A stretch of DNA of 64,000 nucleotides from Polytrichum commune (GCA_950295325.1 OX485804.1:51336001-51400000), one strand, 5' to 3'. Numbered from the stretch's first letter, positions 35,860 through 49,408 are shown. Translations and numbers: made by a program. Notes: generated from the letters alone by a model not told the origin.

Positions 35860-36870
35860 TACCACATTTTGCATAGGGAGATCATATTGGTAGTACTAAA
35901 ATATACATTTGTATCCAACAATCCAATAGATAACACATATTGAACATACAATTGAATCTAGTAGTTCATGCCACCCAAAGTCCACAAAGATTGACCATTT
36001 GAGAACCCCATGTAAACCGTAAGAAGATCAATATCACATGAGACCTTCCCCCACCTACCATCCATGCCACCTTAAGGCAAGTAGCAAGCACACTCCTCCC
36101 TAAGCAAGCACCAAAATCAAACACTTTGAGCCTAAAAAGTGCATTAGGGGTTTAAAATGGTGCATTACAAATAAAAGGGGGATGAAACTTGGCGAGATAA
36201 TCCCAATAAAATGTTGTAGGTCCTCGCCCAATATTTACAAACACTAAAACATGACGTTTGATTCGTCCAAACAAGACCACACGAAACACACTACCTCATC
36301 ACAATTTGCAGTGCGAATCCTTGTTATGAGTCATGGTTAGGGTTATCCCTGATGTTCAAGTGGCCACCAAAAACCAACAACTAGCAATATTCACAAGGTG
36401 CATGCCTCTCCAACGAGTCATCATGCGTACAAGAACAAATGGGCCTTACAAAGGAGCTCCATAGTCTTCAACCCTAATGGGTGCAAGCATGGTAAAGTGG
36501 ACCAAAAAAGTCCTTTGATATGCTAAAATCATAGTTTCTTTGGTCAAACGCCTAAAGTAGTAGCAAAATGTTGCTTAAATAGGATTTTTTTATCATGACG
36601 TCCACTATTGTTGTGTTAAGTACTCCAATATAAAGTATCAAGATGAAATCTTCAAAAGCCATAATTAAAATGAATTCATGCTCAACAACAAACAACTCAA
36701 TTTGATTTTGGACGCAAATTTCATGATCACAACTATTTTGAACTTAGAATTATTTTTCACATTCCGTGAATTCAATGTCAACTTGAGGACATCCTAAAAA
36801 AAATAGAAAATCATCAATTTACTCTAATTTTATCATATTCTAAAAAATATAGAAAACACTTGTTCAATAT
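35860..36870. other. Intergenic DNA without a recognisable gene
   Basis: No ORF with a known motif and no terminal repeats found. Confidence 0.4.
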
Positions 36871-36878
36871 CAACTCGT

Positions 36879-37360
36879 ACTTATAGTTGTTCCTGATTTG
36901 ACCTACCAAAAAATGTAGTTAACTATAGTTTTTTCTAAATTTGCTTTGCCACAAGATCTAGTTAACTATAGTTATATCTAGTTAACTAAAGTTGAGCCCA
37001 ACCTGTTCACGCAATTTTGTTGTAGTGTTGTAGTGCCACTAGTGTGGTATTTGTGTTTGTGGTGTACATGGAGATTGTTTTGGAACTCAACACTGTGAGT
37101 AATTGTATAAAGGTGTTTCTTGACGATCCTTAATGGCCCAAGCATATTAAAGATCCTCAAGTGAAGCAAATCAAGAGGCAAACTTCTTCAAATACATAAA
37201 AATACTTGGAATTTTCTAGTTAACTATAGTTGTTCTTGAATCTGATCTTAAAACTTTCCAGTTAACTATAGTTGTTCTCCAAATGGGTTTGAAAATTTTC
37301 TAGTTAACTAAAGTTGTTCCCTAAAATGTATTCAAAAAAATCTAGTTAACTATAGTGATT
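36879..37360. repeat. Cluster of AGTTAACTATAGTTGTTC repeats
   Basis: The motif or a one- to two-base variant occurs near 36879, 36916, 36958, 36978, 37216, 37258, 37300 and 37341. The last four are spaced about 42 bp and form a short minisatellite; the earlier ones are less regular. The core TAGTTAACTA is itself palindromic. Confidence 0.8.
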
Positions 37361-37399
37361 TTTGCAATTGTCCAGGGTCTGAACTACTTGCACACCTCT

Positions 37400-39800
37400 T
37401 ACATTGTCTTCGAAATTATGTATACTTCTTTTGAAATTGTTTTTGTTGACATAAATTGTTTGGTTTTGTAAACCAATATGTTTTCAAAATATTTGTGTAT
37501 TCTTTCACAGAAATTATAGTTAGAACATAGTTTTGAATCACTTTCACTCAAACCTCAGCAAGGATCTAGAATTGTCCACTTTACTTGTGCTTGCACCCTA
37601 CTCTCATAATTAATTACACCTAGACACTAGTGCACCCATCATCCATACTTCTACCCACACCCCACATTAAAAATTGACAAATTCTCATTCAAGTTCAAGT
37701 TAACAATATAATCAATATGATCCTACATATACCAAAAATCCACGACCCCTTTCGTGGTGTGTTAAGTTTTCAGTGTGCACATAATGATAGGAATCAAGTA
37801 CTTGCGTACGTTTTCTTGTATGGCCTTTTAACTTAACAAAGGGATGATACTATAACCCTACATGTTTTATAGACATTTCTTTCTAAAAATTTAAGGAACA
37901 TGCCTATGTTTCTTTATTCGCGTTGTCTCTTTATTTTCCTAAGTGCTCGCCCCAAAAAGTAAGGCTATATCAACTATAAACAAATCATAAATTTAGATAC
38001 ACTCATATGCAGTGCAATTAAGCCGCCTTCACAATTAGGGTTGCTTTCTCATGCCAATGGCCATGGGTCAAAATCAAGTTACAAATTGTTTAAGTTTTTT
38101 TCATTCATCCTTCTAGCAATAATAATAATAATAATAATAATAATAAGAAGAAGTTAATGTTATTTTGTTACCATGATAACAAAATTCCAAAATAGTGTAG
38201 AATGTCGATGAATTAGCAAATATTGGTGTAGTAATCGGGGCCGGCTCCTTAGCATGTATAGAGTGGGGTGTTATTGTTTGTGAGAGAATGATATGTTGCC
38301 TAATGAGTGTCCGGGTTCCTATCAGCTTTTCAAGCTTTCTCCCAATCATGTGTGGCCAAGGACTTGAGCTCTTCACCCTATACGTAACCTTTTTTTTTGG
38401 GGTGCCTTTCCTCCCTCCTTTAACTTTTAAGGTCAAGGCTTTGTGACGGACAATGAAGACGGGCATGTCATAAATGACTAGGCCATACTCCGGTGGTTTT
38501 CTTTATTCTAGTACATCTCCCACCCCCTAAGTGGTTGCATGGTACCTCTATTTCATGGAATAGCGCCAACACTTGGGCTAGCATTGTCTCTCTCTCTCCT
38601 CTCTATTCTATGCAATATGAAATGTGGTTTTCATGGTCATGATGTAATTTTCTTCTTGTTATCATGAGGTATGAAGCCCAAGATGACAAGTCACATGGCG
38701 AGTAAACATGGCACGATGCAAAAGTCTTCACGGAGTTCCCTTTGCAATTTACGTAATGGTATATAAGGGCAACCTTTGTAATCTTATAAGTAAGCTTTCA
38801 CCGTAAAGTCATAGATTCTCTCTACATTATTCTCAACTATCATGCTTAGGTTGTTCATAATTTTATGTGACATGACCTTGACCCCTAGAGGCACGAGCCT
38901 GAATATTCCTAAAAATGTTCAAAACAGTCAGATCAACATGATCCGGTAACTTAATAAGAGAATTGAGTATCTCTAATGATGAATGTGTCCATACATATGT
39001 CATGTTTGTGAAGTTAGGTTTGTTCACACAAATTTTTAACCGTCCACGTGTCCCAAATTAAAAGATTATAACATGAAAGACTATAATTGGCATAGATAGG
39101 CAGAGGTTGCTTCGGGAGTTAAAGGGCATACAAAATTATTTCTTGAATCTAAAACATTTATCATCCTATTAATACTAATGATAGTCTCTACTCTACCTAA
39201 GATATCCCAACGTGCCATCCAACATTTTGGCATGCTCTTGCTGGTAGGAGAAGGAGTCCTTTTTGTTCTTTTTGTTCTTTTGGTTTTTGGTACGAAAAAG
39301 GACTTTTTTTTCACGTGATCCATTTGACACATTGTCATCTAATATTTGTCAAGTATCATACCACATTTTGTGTTATCAAGATTGACTAGATGCAAAACTG
39401 ATGTAACATGTGATCCTTTTGATGGGTCCTAGGTGACACATGTCGAATGGAACGTTAACAAGGCCCAATTTTCCTATTAGTGTGTATCCGAGGAGGGACA
39501 AGGGGAGGGGGGGTATGTTATTTTGGAAATGGTCATCTTGATTACACTGATTATCTCAATTAGTGCATGGTACAATTTCATGATACAATTCATGATAACT
39601 ACAAACATTTTAAAACCAATAGGAAAGAAACTACAACCATCACATCCACCTTCAACTATGTCTTGTATTATGATAAATGAAGAAGTTACATGATAATACT
39701 TGTGATTATCATCAATGCACCTTGTCTCTTCATATGTCACGAAAACAAAGTCAAAGACAGTAACAACTACCTTCAACCACCACTAGAAGAAAAGTTGTCT
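37400..39800. other. Intergenic DNA without a recognisable gene
   Basis: Contains an (AAT)n microsatellite at 38117-38146 and a short CT-rich run near 38588. No protein motif or transposon terminus could be supported. Confidence 0.4.
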
Positions 39801-39814
39801 TTCATAATCATCCG

Positions 39815-40680
39815 TTGCAACTTGTCCCATCCAACTCACAGTGGGAACATGCAGAACTGAATCATTGTGGTTGTCGACCAGAGGATTATGGTTGCCAATT
39901 CTCCAAAAATCACAACCCAAAACCTCCAGTGAACAACTATATTTGTTTGTTTGTTTATGTTATGAATGTTCTTACCATGAGTTGCAATGAAGAACTTGCT
40001 ACAACAGATGGTTGGAATGGACAAATGTTTTTTCTAAGTTCGTGCACCATGAATACGGTTGTATGTAAATGGTCCATGAGTTTGGGAACTTGGATTTGCG
40101 GCCATGGAAATGTCCGAAGACTTTGGGAAAGTCGATTCTTAGAGCTTTACCCTTTCGTTACGAAGCCACCCACCCCCGGAGGCTAACCCGTTACTGGTGA
40201 CTTGTACCCTTTGTTGCAAAGCGATTGAAAACATTCTCTTGACCATGCTTACGAATCGGAATCCGTTTTCTAGGGAAAAGGGTGAGCGCAACATACCAAG
40301 GATAAAAACCTCGGGGATGTAGTTGTTTTTCAACTGTGCCTAAAAGGCACATGTCAACCAACACAACCTTTTGGATGACCAACCTTGGCCCATGTTCAAT
40401 GGTGGTGGGTAAAGCCCCTTTTGTTCTAACTCATTCATTGTGGAATGGGGTTGGGTCACTCGTTCCATGCCCACCGGGATCTCTTTGAGGAATCTATGAA
40501 TTTCCGACACGGCCAAAGTTAAAGTGGAAACAAAAGGGAACAAAACCGGGAGTGGGTGCTCATGGCTGCATGGTGTATTATAATGGGCCGGCACTACATG
40601 CCCAAAGAGGGAAGTGAGATATGATATCATTGCTAGCCCTTGTTTTTCTCTCCATCACGACCGGAGCGAAGGTCAACTTT
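39815..40680. other. Coding-like but unrecognised stretch
   Basis: Several open frames of 60-123 codons overlap on both strands and GC is somewhat higher than in the flanks. None shows a motif I can name. It could be a decayed transposon or captured gene piece. Confidence 0.2.
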
Positions 40681-41839
40681 TGGGGGTGGTCCATTTCAAA
40701 ATATGTTTGTATTTGTATTTATCAAGGGCCCGGGCCGAGGAAGTTATTCCCAATATTCTCCATAATATTCTCTAAGCATTGTCTCTACTAAGTCATCAAC
40801 AATATGAAATGAAAAGTGCAAGGCCTTTCTATCTAGCAAGAAACCTCGAGGAAGTTTTGGAGTTTGGAGCTCGCGTGTTGTCCACTCTACCAATGGCATG
40901 TGGAAGTTATTCTACAAATTCACAATGGGCTCAATGGCATAGAGGATGGTATATAGAGTAGAGGTGTCCATAACTGATCGCTTAAGAGTTTCTACGCCAG
41001 TTATGGAGAAGCATATGACGGTGCAATTTTTTCATGTGTCGGAAGATAGAAATTAGGAGGAAGGCAATTTTTTGGTAATTTTATTTCATAAATTGAAATT
41101 ACTGTGAAGTTTTGAAGCCAAAAGGTGGCCCAAACATATTACCAATGTCTAGAGTCTCCCATAACCGCTTGTTCCTCCTCACTTTAGCACTCAAAATCAA
41201 GACACATGTCATGGCACTATCGATTGTGGTCTGGTTGAAATTCAATCCCAACTTAATCAAAATTTAGTCCCGACCTAATCAAAATTATGCTACCCTACAG
41301 ATTGCCAATGGGAACCAATGTGTATTTTTGACAAAGTTTTTGCAAATTTTTGATGTTCGACACGCAAAAACTTGCACAAAATTAAAATGCACGTCAATTG
41401 ACACACACAATTTAGATTTTGACATGTAGTGTGACTTGTGAAAAAAAACCACATGTCAATTGACGCTTTAAAAATTGAAATGACGTACTACTAGGCATGT
41501 GATATTGAGGTGACATTTTAGAAGAAAATGTAGATGTCAATTGATAGTCATTTTCGTTTTAGAAAACGTCATGTGACACTTTGGAGTTCAAGTTGAACGT
41601 CAAATGAAATTTGTCAAACATACACACTGATGGGGACCTGATTGGGAATAGGTGCCTCTACTATATGTATTTGAAGTGCATAATTAAGGTGCCCTATGGA
41701 CCTTCAACTGTTCAACTAGCCAGTCTCAATAGGCCCCTGAAAATGGCTCAATATTCTTTGTAGTGGAATTAGACCATCCAATTTATTTTCTATCGGGACC
41801 TGACTTCACAACAATTTATGACACTGAGGGCTGCTTTAG

Positions 41840-42951
41840 GGGGGACGTTAAATACCCCCCCACGAACTTTTCGGACTGTCAGAGTCGGGCTGGGGCAGCC
41901 GCCCGGCCAGAAAATCTGAATTTTCTGGACCCGACCGAAAACTGCTGCCCGCCCGCCCGATTTCGAAAAAACCATTGCCCTTGCATTCTTGAAGGCCACT
42001 TACTCACAAATCCCATATTGAGTGCACTTCACCTTCAAGGGCCAAAATCCAATATATATGTTCACTTCCATTGAGTAAATAAGCAATTGACTGGGGTTTC
42101 ATTATCAAAGTGAAACCGTCAAAAAAAACATGTAATTAGCTTGGAAGTCAAAAATATTACAAAACCCTCACTAACATTGAGGTTATAATTTTTGTGACTC
42201 ACAATTTGAAATTGTCTTTGTCATTCTAAAATGACACTTAAAACATGTAATTAACTTGGAAGTCAAAATATTACAAAATTACATATATTAATTATTATAA
42301 TTAACTCACTGGAATTAATTCCAATAATTAATTAATTACAGTAAGTACATTTTATAATCAATTAGGTTTACTTAATTTGGTAAGCATAGTTTCTGATTTA
42401 TTTGGGATTAATGAAGATTAATGAAGATTAATTAGACTTAATTATATTTAATCCCACTTGATATTATTGAATGCATATGAATACTTGTGAAAGTAGACGG
42501 CATTACCTAAAATATTATAAAATACACATACTAAATCAGCACACATGTTTTAAGTGTCATTTTAGAATGACAAAGACAATTTCAAATTGTGAGTCACAAA
42601 AATTATAACCTCAATGTTAGTGAGGGTTTTGTAATATTTTTGACTTCCAAGCTAATTACATGTTTTTTTTGACGGTTTCACTTTGATAATGAAACCCCAG
42701 TCAATTGCTTATTTACTCAATGGAAGTGAACATATATATTGGATTTTGGCCCTTGAAGGTGAAGTGCACTCAATATGGGATTTGTGAGTAAGTGGCCTTC
42801 AAGAATGCAAGGGCAATGGTTTTTTCGAAATCGGGCGGGCGGGCAGCAGTTTTCGGTCGGGTCCAGAAAATTCAGATTTTCTGGCCGGGCGGCTGCCCCA
42901 GCCCGACTCTGACAGTCCGAAAAGTTCGTGGGGGGGTATTTAACGTCCCCC
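41840..42951. mobile_element. 1112-bp Mutator-like (MULE) non-autonomous element with 409-bp identical arms
   Basis: Arms 41840-42248 and 42543-42951 are reverse complements with no mismatch that I could find by eye. Ends are GGGGGACGTTAAATACC and its complement. A perfect 9-bp duplication CTGCTTTAG flanks the element (41831-41839 and 42952-42960), the size made by Mutator-type transposases. The 294-bp loop is AT-rich and noncoding. It inserted exactly across the left border of the Tourist-like MITE at 42960, so the right duplication contains that MITE's TTA and first G. Identical arms imply a young insertion or gene conversion. Confidence 0.93.
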
Positions 42952-42959
42952 CTGCTTTA

Positions 42960-43443
42960 GGGCCACTTCACACACGAGCCAAGAGCCGTGACCATGAAAT
43001 TGTGAGAGCCCAAAAGAAAGTGTCCAAAGGCCGTCCCAAGACACCTCCAAAATCATGAAGTGTGGTCATGGATCTTCAAGTGCAGTGTGAAGCCGTATGT
43101 GACCGGTTTCAATGAATTTCTATTCATGCAATGGGTCCTCACACATGATAAAATAGAATAAATCAATGGTTGTGAGCATTCGGAGTGTCATAGTCTCTTG
43201 GTTTTGTGTTAGGCCTACCTTCAAGAGGTGGATTTTGAAAATAGTCCGAGTGACCACGAAAGATGATCCATTTGATGCCATGTAGGAATCCATGTAGACT
43301 TTACATCCATCTTGCATTCACATACTCCGTTGGTCCCTCAAACGTAGTGTGAAGCAAACTTGGACCTGCTCAGCCTATTCCACCAATGAGAGTGCTTTAA
43401 GTGTAATGGTGAGGGGCTCTCAGTCTCATGTGTGAAGTGGCCC
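42960..43443. mobile_element. Tourist-like MITE (GGGCCACTTCACACA family), copy 2
   Basis: Ends GGGCCACTTCACACACGAG and CTCATGTGTGAAGTGGCCC with TTA on both sides (42957-42959 and 43444-43446). 484 bp. The interior matches the copy at 47053 (GTCCAAAGGCCGTCCCAAGA). A further partial copy seems to start at about 43446. Confidence 0.85.
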
Positions 43444-43499
43444 TTACACATGGACCAAGAAGCAATGACCATGGCATTCTAAGGGCCCTTGAAAATCAT

Positions 43500-45530
43500 C
43501 CAAAGGCCGTACTGTGGAAAACAAGGATCTAATTTTGCAATTGATAGGCCCTGAAGCTTGAGGGTAAGGTGTAAATGGACTCTCTTGAGGATCGCAACAT
43601 ATTCTACAGATGCTGCAAAATAATGGTCCCTATATCAATGTAAGTTTTTAAAATATTTTCACCTCATGTAGTTTCACCTCGAAAGGGTCATGTTTTTCTC
43701 ACATAGAAACACGATTTTTTCATTTAATAAAAAAAGAAAATTGCAATAATGTGAAGTAAGAATTTGTGAGAAGAGAAATATCTTGTTTATATTAATTCAA
43801 AGACACCTTTTTAAAATATGAAGCTTTTGTATTTCCATTGCATATTGTTGCGCACGGATTTTAGGCGCATTTGTGATCTTTGAATAGATAAAAATAAAAT
43901 TTTCATATGAGATTTTTTGATCCAAATATCTCATGAGGACACTACATAGTCCTATTAATGTGGGTGGATAAACAACATGGAAATAATTAACACGGGCCAC
44001 TCTAATTGTCTACTTGAGGAGGTAATAACATGGGTCCAAGATCTTAGGTATTCCTCTTAGTCTTCCTTGAAACTTTCAACTTACACCTTTTATGAAATTA
44101 AATGGTGACCTTACATCAAAAGTAGCACACAATAAAGAAAACCACTCACATTAATTTTCTAGAAAACAATCAATTTGGCCAAAGATAATTTTCTACTAGA
44201 GATTTGACGCGGATCAAAAACTAATGTAGCTCACATTGATTCTCATTTTGAGAGTTAACTAGGGCTTGAAAGAATACATGTGACCTAAATGTTAAAGGAT
44301 TGTTTAGTGTGCTTTTGTATGCCATTTATTATCACAATAAGATTTGAGACAATTGGATTTCATTTATATCCCCATCCACCATTCCAAAACTTCTACTTTG
44401 ATAAGGGACATAAGGGCTAATTCATGGATTTGTTCCTAATATAAAACAACCATTGAAACTATATTAAATGCATAATGAAGGGCTCAAAATGACATATTTA
44501 CCTTGAATTGTCATGAAAGTTGGAAAAATATACCGTTTTGACCCGAAACAATTCTCACCTTTTTAGTTGGCTAAATGATATGTATACATCAGTGAAGCAC
44601 AATTGATGGTACTAGATGATTCCATCAAGGGTTTTGGAACATGATCTAAGCTAAAACAACCTCATGGTTGTGTCTTTTCAATCTCCAAGTAATTCATTGA
44701 TTGACTATGCTACTGGACCCTAATCCCACTACAATAATTGTCAATGGTTGCAATTGGATATGGAAGGATGGGTCCCCCCCCCCCCGCGGGCTTTCCTCTT
44801 TTCATGAGCCCTTCTTTACCTGGCTACTAATAGGGACCACCTTTGAATGAGGCATAACACTTCTCTCATAGCCATGCTCCATAAACCTGGCCCAAGTCCA
44901 CATAAGAGCTTGCGGCTATGATCAAATATGGAGCGTCTCTCATTAACGTCAACTTTAGGTTGGTGTTGTCTACTCTTTGTGACTAATTCATGTTACCCTT
45001 TGATTCATAAGATGACATGACAAACATGTGAGATGTCCATGGACTAACCCGATAACGAGCCATGACACATCAAAGAAAGAAAAATAAAGAAAAGAAATCG
45101 TCAGTAAAAACCAATGACGATGGCATGTTAGTGAGTGTATCCATGTATCCTTGCCGAGTGGAAAGGAAAGAGGAGGATGGTGTACTGCTTATTTGCCAAT
45201 AGGTGGGCCTATCACCATGAGAGAGGAGGACTAATCTAAAGACACATGGGCTTGATGTTTTCAAGTTTTTCTTTTTCTTTTTTCTTTTTTCTTTTGTTGT
45301 TGTTGTTGAGAATGATGTACATGAGATATTTAATGGCATTAAGCGAGATAGTTTCCATGAGAGCTTGAATGTTTGAGGCACGGATGTCAAGATTTTTTAA
45401 TTTGGTAATGGAGGAATTGTGAATACTTCCCCGGATTTTGATAGAGGTGATAAAAAACGCAGGGTTTCTCCCATTGTCGCAACTCTTGCTAGCGCTCCTT
45501 AACTTATCTTGACCGCTTCACAACTGTAGC
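43500..45530. other. Intergenic DNA without a recognisable gene
   Basis: Carries a C12 run at 44774-44785 and a CT-rich tract at 45268-45293. No supported gene. Confidence 0.4.
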
Positions 45531-45532
45531 AA

Positions 45533-46459
45533 GTGTTATGTGTGCTAACCTGCACATCCCATACAAGTGCATGGTTAGCTCCCCATACCGCAAACCTCCA
45601 AGCTCATGGCTTGGTAACCAACCCTCCTACACATGCATCCGGGACTCTCCCCTTAGTAGGTAGCCAATGGTTAGATGTGAACCTCCATCCATGGAAGTCC
45701 AATCTTGAGTTGATCATCGCGTTGCCAGAGCAACACTATAACAACCCGAAGCATAGTTGCCATGTATGCTTTGGGTGGTGTCGATCAGCAATGCCGCATC
45801 ACCCATATAAGCCTCAAGGACTTTGGGCAGGTCCCCTACCCCACCGTCAAATAACCTTTTGTCTCTCTTCTAGAAGTTGGGGCCAAGTAGACATCTTCCC
45901 TTAGCCGCTAGGGCTGGAAGCCCCCAACAACTTCAGACCTTCATAAATTCATGGTATGATCTTTGTTTCTATCAAGCGACCACTCCATCGATATTTACTA
46001 TTTGCGTAAATGACGATAGACTCCTCACTTGCAGCATTTTGGCAAGTATTGAGGAAGCTATGGTTGTTTTAACCTTGATAATCATGGGTGCCACTCCCAG
46101 GTCACAACTATATATCCCATGGCCACTCAAATTGCCATATCTCTTAGCTCACACCTCCGATTGGGAAGTTCTTAAGCAGTCTAGAATTTGGACACCATAA
46201 GCTACTCAATGCTCATGGCCTTACCCTCATGACTCCTAGTCTCAGTGGATGGGAGGTGTTCTTAACGCATGGGGCCCTCACCCATACTAGGATTACTTGG
46301 GCCCTCTCACCTATGATGCCACAAGTCCCGGGCATCCCTCCAGGGTCCCCCTTGTACCACCCATCCACCTGGCAACATAAAACCTTGACCCCTTATAAGT
46401 TTGCAGTCGATTCATCTCATATGGCCTATAGTACACTAATTCAAGGTCTTAGAAGCTAA
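45533..46459 (+). other. Three consecutive unrecognised open frames
   Basis: Open frames of 123, 107 and 76 codons follow each other on the plus strand in DNA of higher GC than its surroundings. This suggests decayed coding sequence, but no domain could be recognised on either strand. Function unknown. Confidence 0.25.
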
Positions 46460-46516
46460 TTTTGGTGTCAAAATAATCACAAAAGAAACCCTTGGATTGC
46501 ATACTACTGTAAATAA

Positions 46517-46720
46517 TGTATTTAGTGTCACTTACTATGTGGAGTTACAAAATACTATATCTTTTTACTATTAATGTAATTTTTTTACCAATGAAAGATG
46601 TTAATGTTCCATAATGTGCAAACAACCAATTCAACTTTTGTGGGCAAAGAAATGAAATGTATAGTTGATGGTTATAGCATTGCGTAATTCCAAATAATAA
46701 GTGACACTAAATACAATATT
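46517..46720. mobile_element. MITE, TTTAGTGTCACTTACTAT family, best-preserved copy
   Basis: Left end GTATTTAGTGTCACTTACTA and right end AATAAGTGACACTAAATAC are inverted. About 200 bp with an AT-rich interior. Relatives lie at 31303-31486 and, degraded, at 3233-3453. Its right flank is the uninterrupted version of the site hit by the 3454-4384 element. Confidence 0.82.
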
Positions 46721-47052
46721 TAGTGTAGTTCAAGACTTCTTTTTTCTTTTCTTTTTTTTAATGCTGGATGAATGAGAGGTACACTCACATACAAATGATG
46801 CATAATTCCATCTTTCCGTGAGAAACCATGAACACATCAATGAAAGTTGCAATAATCATTCATTCCTCCGGTGGCCACGTCCGCTTGTAATCCACCTTGC
46901 ATGAAACACTCTCAAGAACACTTATGATCATGAGCATATGCATGACGAGGAGTATTGAGAGGAGCCGTGTGATTGTTGTTTACATTGTTTTTTAGTACTT
47001 GGCGTCCACAAGGTGATTGGCACCACAATCCGTTGACCGCTTGGGAGACTTA

Positions 47053-47374
47053 GGGCCACTTCACACACAAGCCGAGAGCCGTGACCATGAAATTGTTAGA
47101 GTCCAAAAGAAAGTGTCCAAAGGCCGTCCCAAGACACCTCCCAAATCATGTAGTGTGGTCACGGATCCTCAAGTGTAGTGTGAAGCCATATGTGACTGGG
47201 TCCTCAACCAAAATGCCATTTTAATGAATTTCTATTCATGCATGTCCTTACACATGATGAAATAGAATAAACCAACGGTTGTGAGCGTTCGGAGTGCCAT
47301 GGTCTCCCGGTTTTGTGTCAGGCCTACCTCCAAGAGGTGGTTTTTGAAAATAGTCCATGTGTGTGAAGTGGCTC
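47053..47374. mobile_element. Tourist-like MITE (GGGCCACTTCACACA family), copy 3
   Basis: Left end GGGCCACTTCACACACAAG after TTA (47050-47052); right end GTGTGTGAAGTGGCTC before TTA (47375-47377). 322 bp. A second partial right end (GTGTGTGAAGTGACC) lies at about 47433-47450, pointing to a tandem or nested partial copy. Confidence 0.82.
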
Positions 47375-48279
47375 TTATAATAGTCCAAGTCTCATATTTT
47401 TGAAAGTAGCACATAACCAAATACTCTCATACTCGTGTGTGAAGTGACCCTTATAATAATTCCTCCTCGTCTACGGTGTCAATGAACAGGGAGAACCGAC
47501 ACTAATTGGAGATGAATCGGTCAAGTTTGAGAAATAACCGGTTGAAGTTCAAGACTTCAAAGATTGTTTGCCTGTCATTTTAGAGGGATTTAGAAAATAT
47601 ACCTCAAATTAATAAAAGAAAAACTGAAAGATGTCAACATGTGACCGGTTGGACTTGGAAACACTAGGATCTTGACCAACTTTGCCTAAAAGACTCCTCG
47701 GACACTGTACTGTGTGTAAGTCGTAGCTAGGGTATAATGAGCATTGAATCAATTGTTGGAGCAACACACTCATCATCAGAATCATCTACTCAAGAATTCA
47801 TAATACGACTTACATGCAAGCACACACCCAAAAAAAGGGGCAGACAAACATAAAAAAGATCGTCTTCGGTCAGTGGGCACTCATCACATCGAGCTACCAA
47901 AAAAGCAAAAGGTATCTGTTTAGACCATCATGCAAACACCAATTAAGAGGTGTCAAGTCCGATTCTCCTTTCAACCTTGACTTTGTCCACCACGTGCCAT
48001 GAAAATTAAAGGAAATGAAATTCAACCCATAAAGACCGAAGCAAAACCTTCCCAAAATCGCTTAAAACAATGCAATCCAATTCATAATCTTTTTAAAGAG
48101 AATTGGCACCTCTTGTGGTAGATCTTGTTATAGATTGTAGGGTTAGGATTGTTCAAGCAATGCGTTCAGCTTGTTCAAGTGTCCAAATGCAGTTGATTAT
48201 AACGTAAACATTTACGTTGGTATTGTTAGATAGAGGTGATTGCCAGCACAAAAGTGTCTGCCTCGGCTTTTAGAGGTTG

Positions 48280-48540
48280 AAGTCCGGCAAGTAAAGAGAT
48301 TTGTAGGACCAGAAATACACCAAGACGGAGTGAAAATAGTAAGTGTGTCCTTAAACTAACGTAGTTGCATTCTCAACTTGATGATCAAGTTTGTAGAAAG
48401 ACTGGAGGTTATCTAGTTGTACAATCTAAAATACGGCAACAAACCTCTATGTAATTGGATTTGTGAAGTGGGCATCCCAACACAAAGTGTCCCTCGTTCT
48501 CAACTATGTTGTAACAAAAGTGACCCATGCAAGTAATTCA
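48280..48540 (-). pseudogene. Decayed LINE ORF2 C-terminal fragment
   Basis: Minus-strand frames read GHFVLGCPLH and then, after a frame change, LDHQVENATTL. They match in order the tail seen at 9460-9745. Stops and shifts break it. It belongs to the same LINE lineage by motif and is not functional. Confidence 0.5.
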
Positions 48541-48779
48541 ACCACATGTAGGCATTTATGAAAATTACAAGGCTTCAGATTTTATTCTTATTTTATTTTC
48601 TGGGTTTCTATTGCAAAGAAGACTTCTTGGTTACTACAATCTACTATGGAACATTAATAGACTTACAATGACACTAGACACTAAGGGTGGGTTTACACTA
48701 CAATCTAAGACCAAAGAAACTCCAATATCAAGGAATCGTATTGGCCGACAATGAAAATTTGCCTAGATATTTGGACTCA

Positions 48780-49350
48780 AAGAGTTTACAATAGGATCCA
48801 AATCCAATCACCAGTGGGTCACTGTGTAGGATTTTTGTGCACCACGTGCAGTAGATGAGTGTTTGTTTAGGGGCTATTTACTTCCAAGGCATGAATTAAA
48901 GGTTCCCTATAACCACTTAATTCTCTAAAAATGACCTATTTGTTTGCACCCTATCATTACTTATATTTCCCTTGCCAATGTAATTTATTATAGTCTATAT
49001 TTCTTTCAAGTAAAAAAAAAGTAATCCATGTCCATACATACCATTGCGTATATACAAAATCCATGTTCATATACACATGCAAACACAGTTCCTGAAGCCA
49101 TGGGACTTCAGATAATACACAACATCACACTTGCATATCATACACAACTATATCAACACCCAAAATATCATACACCATATGCATTACAAAGGTGCAAGTG
49201 TATTCACCAGAAACTAAAATGATTGTGTGCTAAAAACAAAACACCCACTCCGTAGGAGTCTGCACATGAGCACAAAGAAAATCCTATCTGGGTACAAAAA
49301 ATGACAACCTCAAAATTCGACAACCACTTGCGAATTCAAAACCTCCTTAG

Positions 49351-49408
<58 letters not shown>

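Noticed and set aside
41790-43058. Identical MAFKNARA open frames in both arms of the inverted-repeat element
   Set aside because: They are the same noncoding terminal repeat read on opposite strands, running into the flanks.
45070-45390. Minus-strand 106-codon frame with a Lys-rich stretch
   Set aside because: The Lys and Phe runs come from simple CT/TTG-repeat DNA; no domain recognisable.
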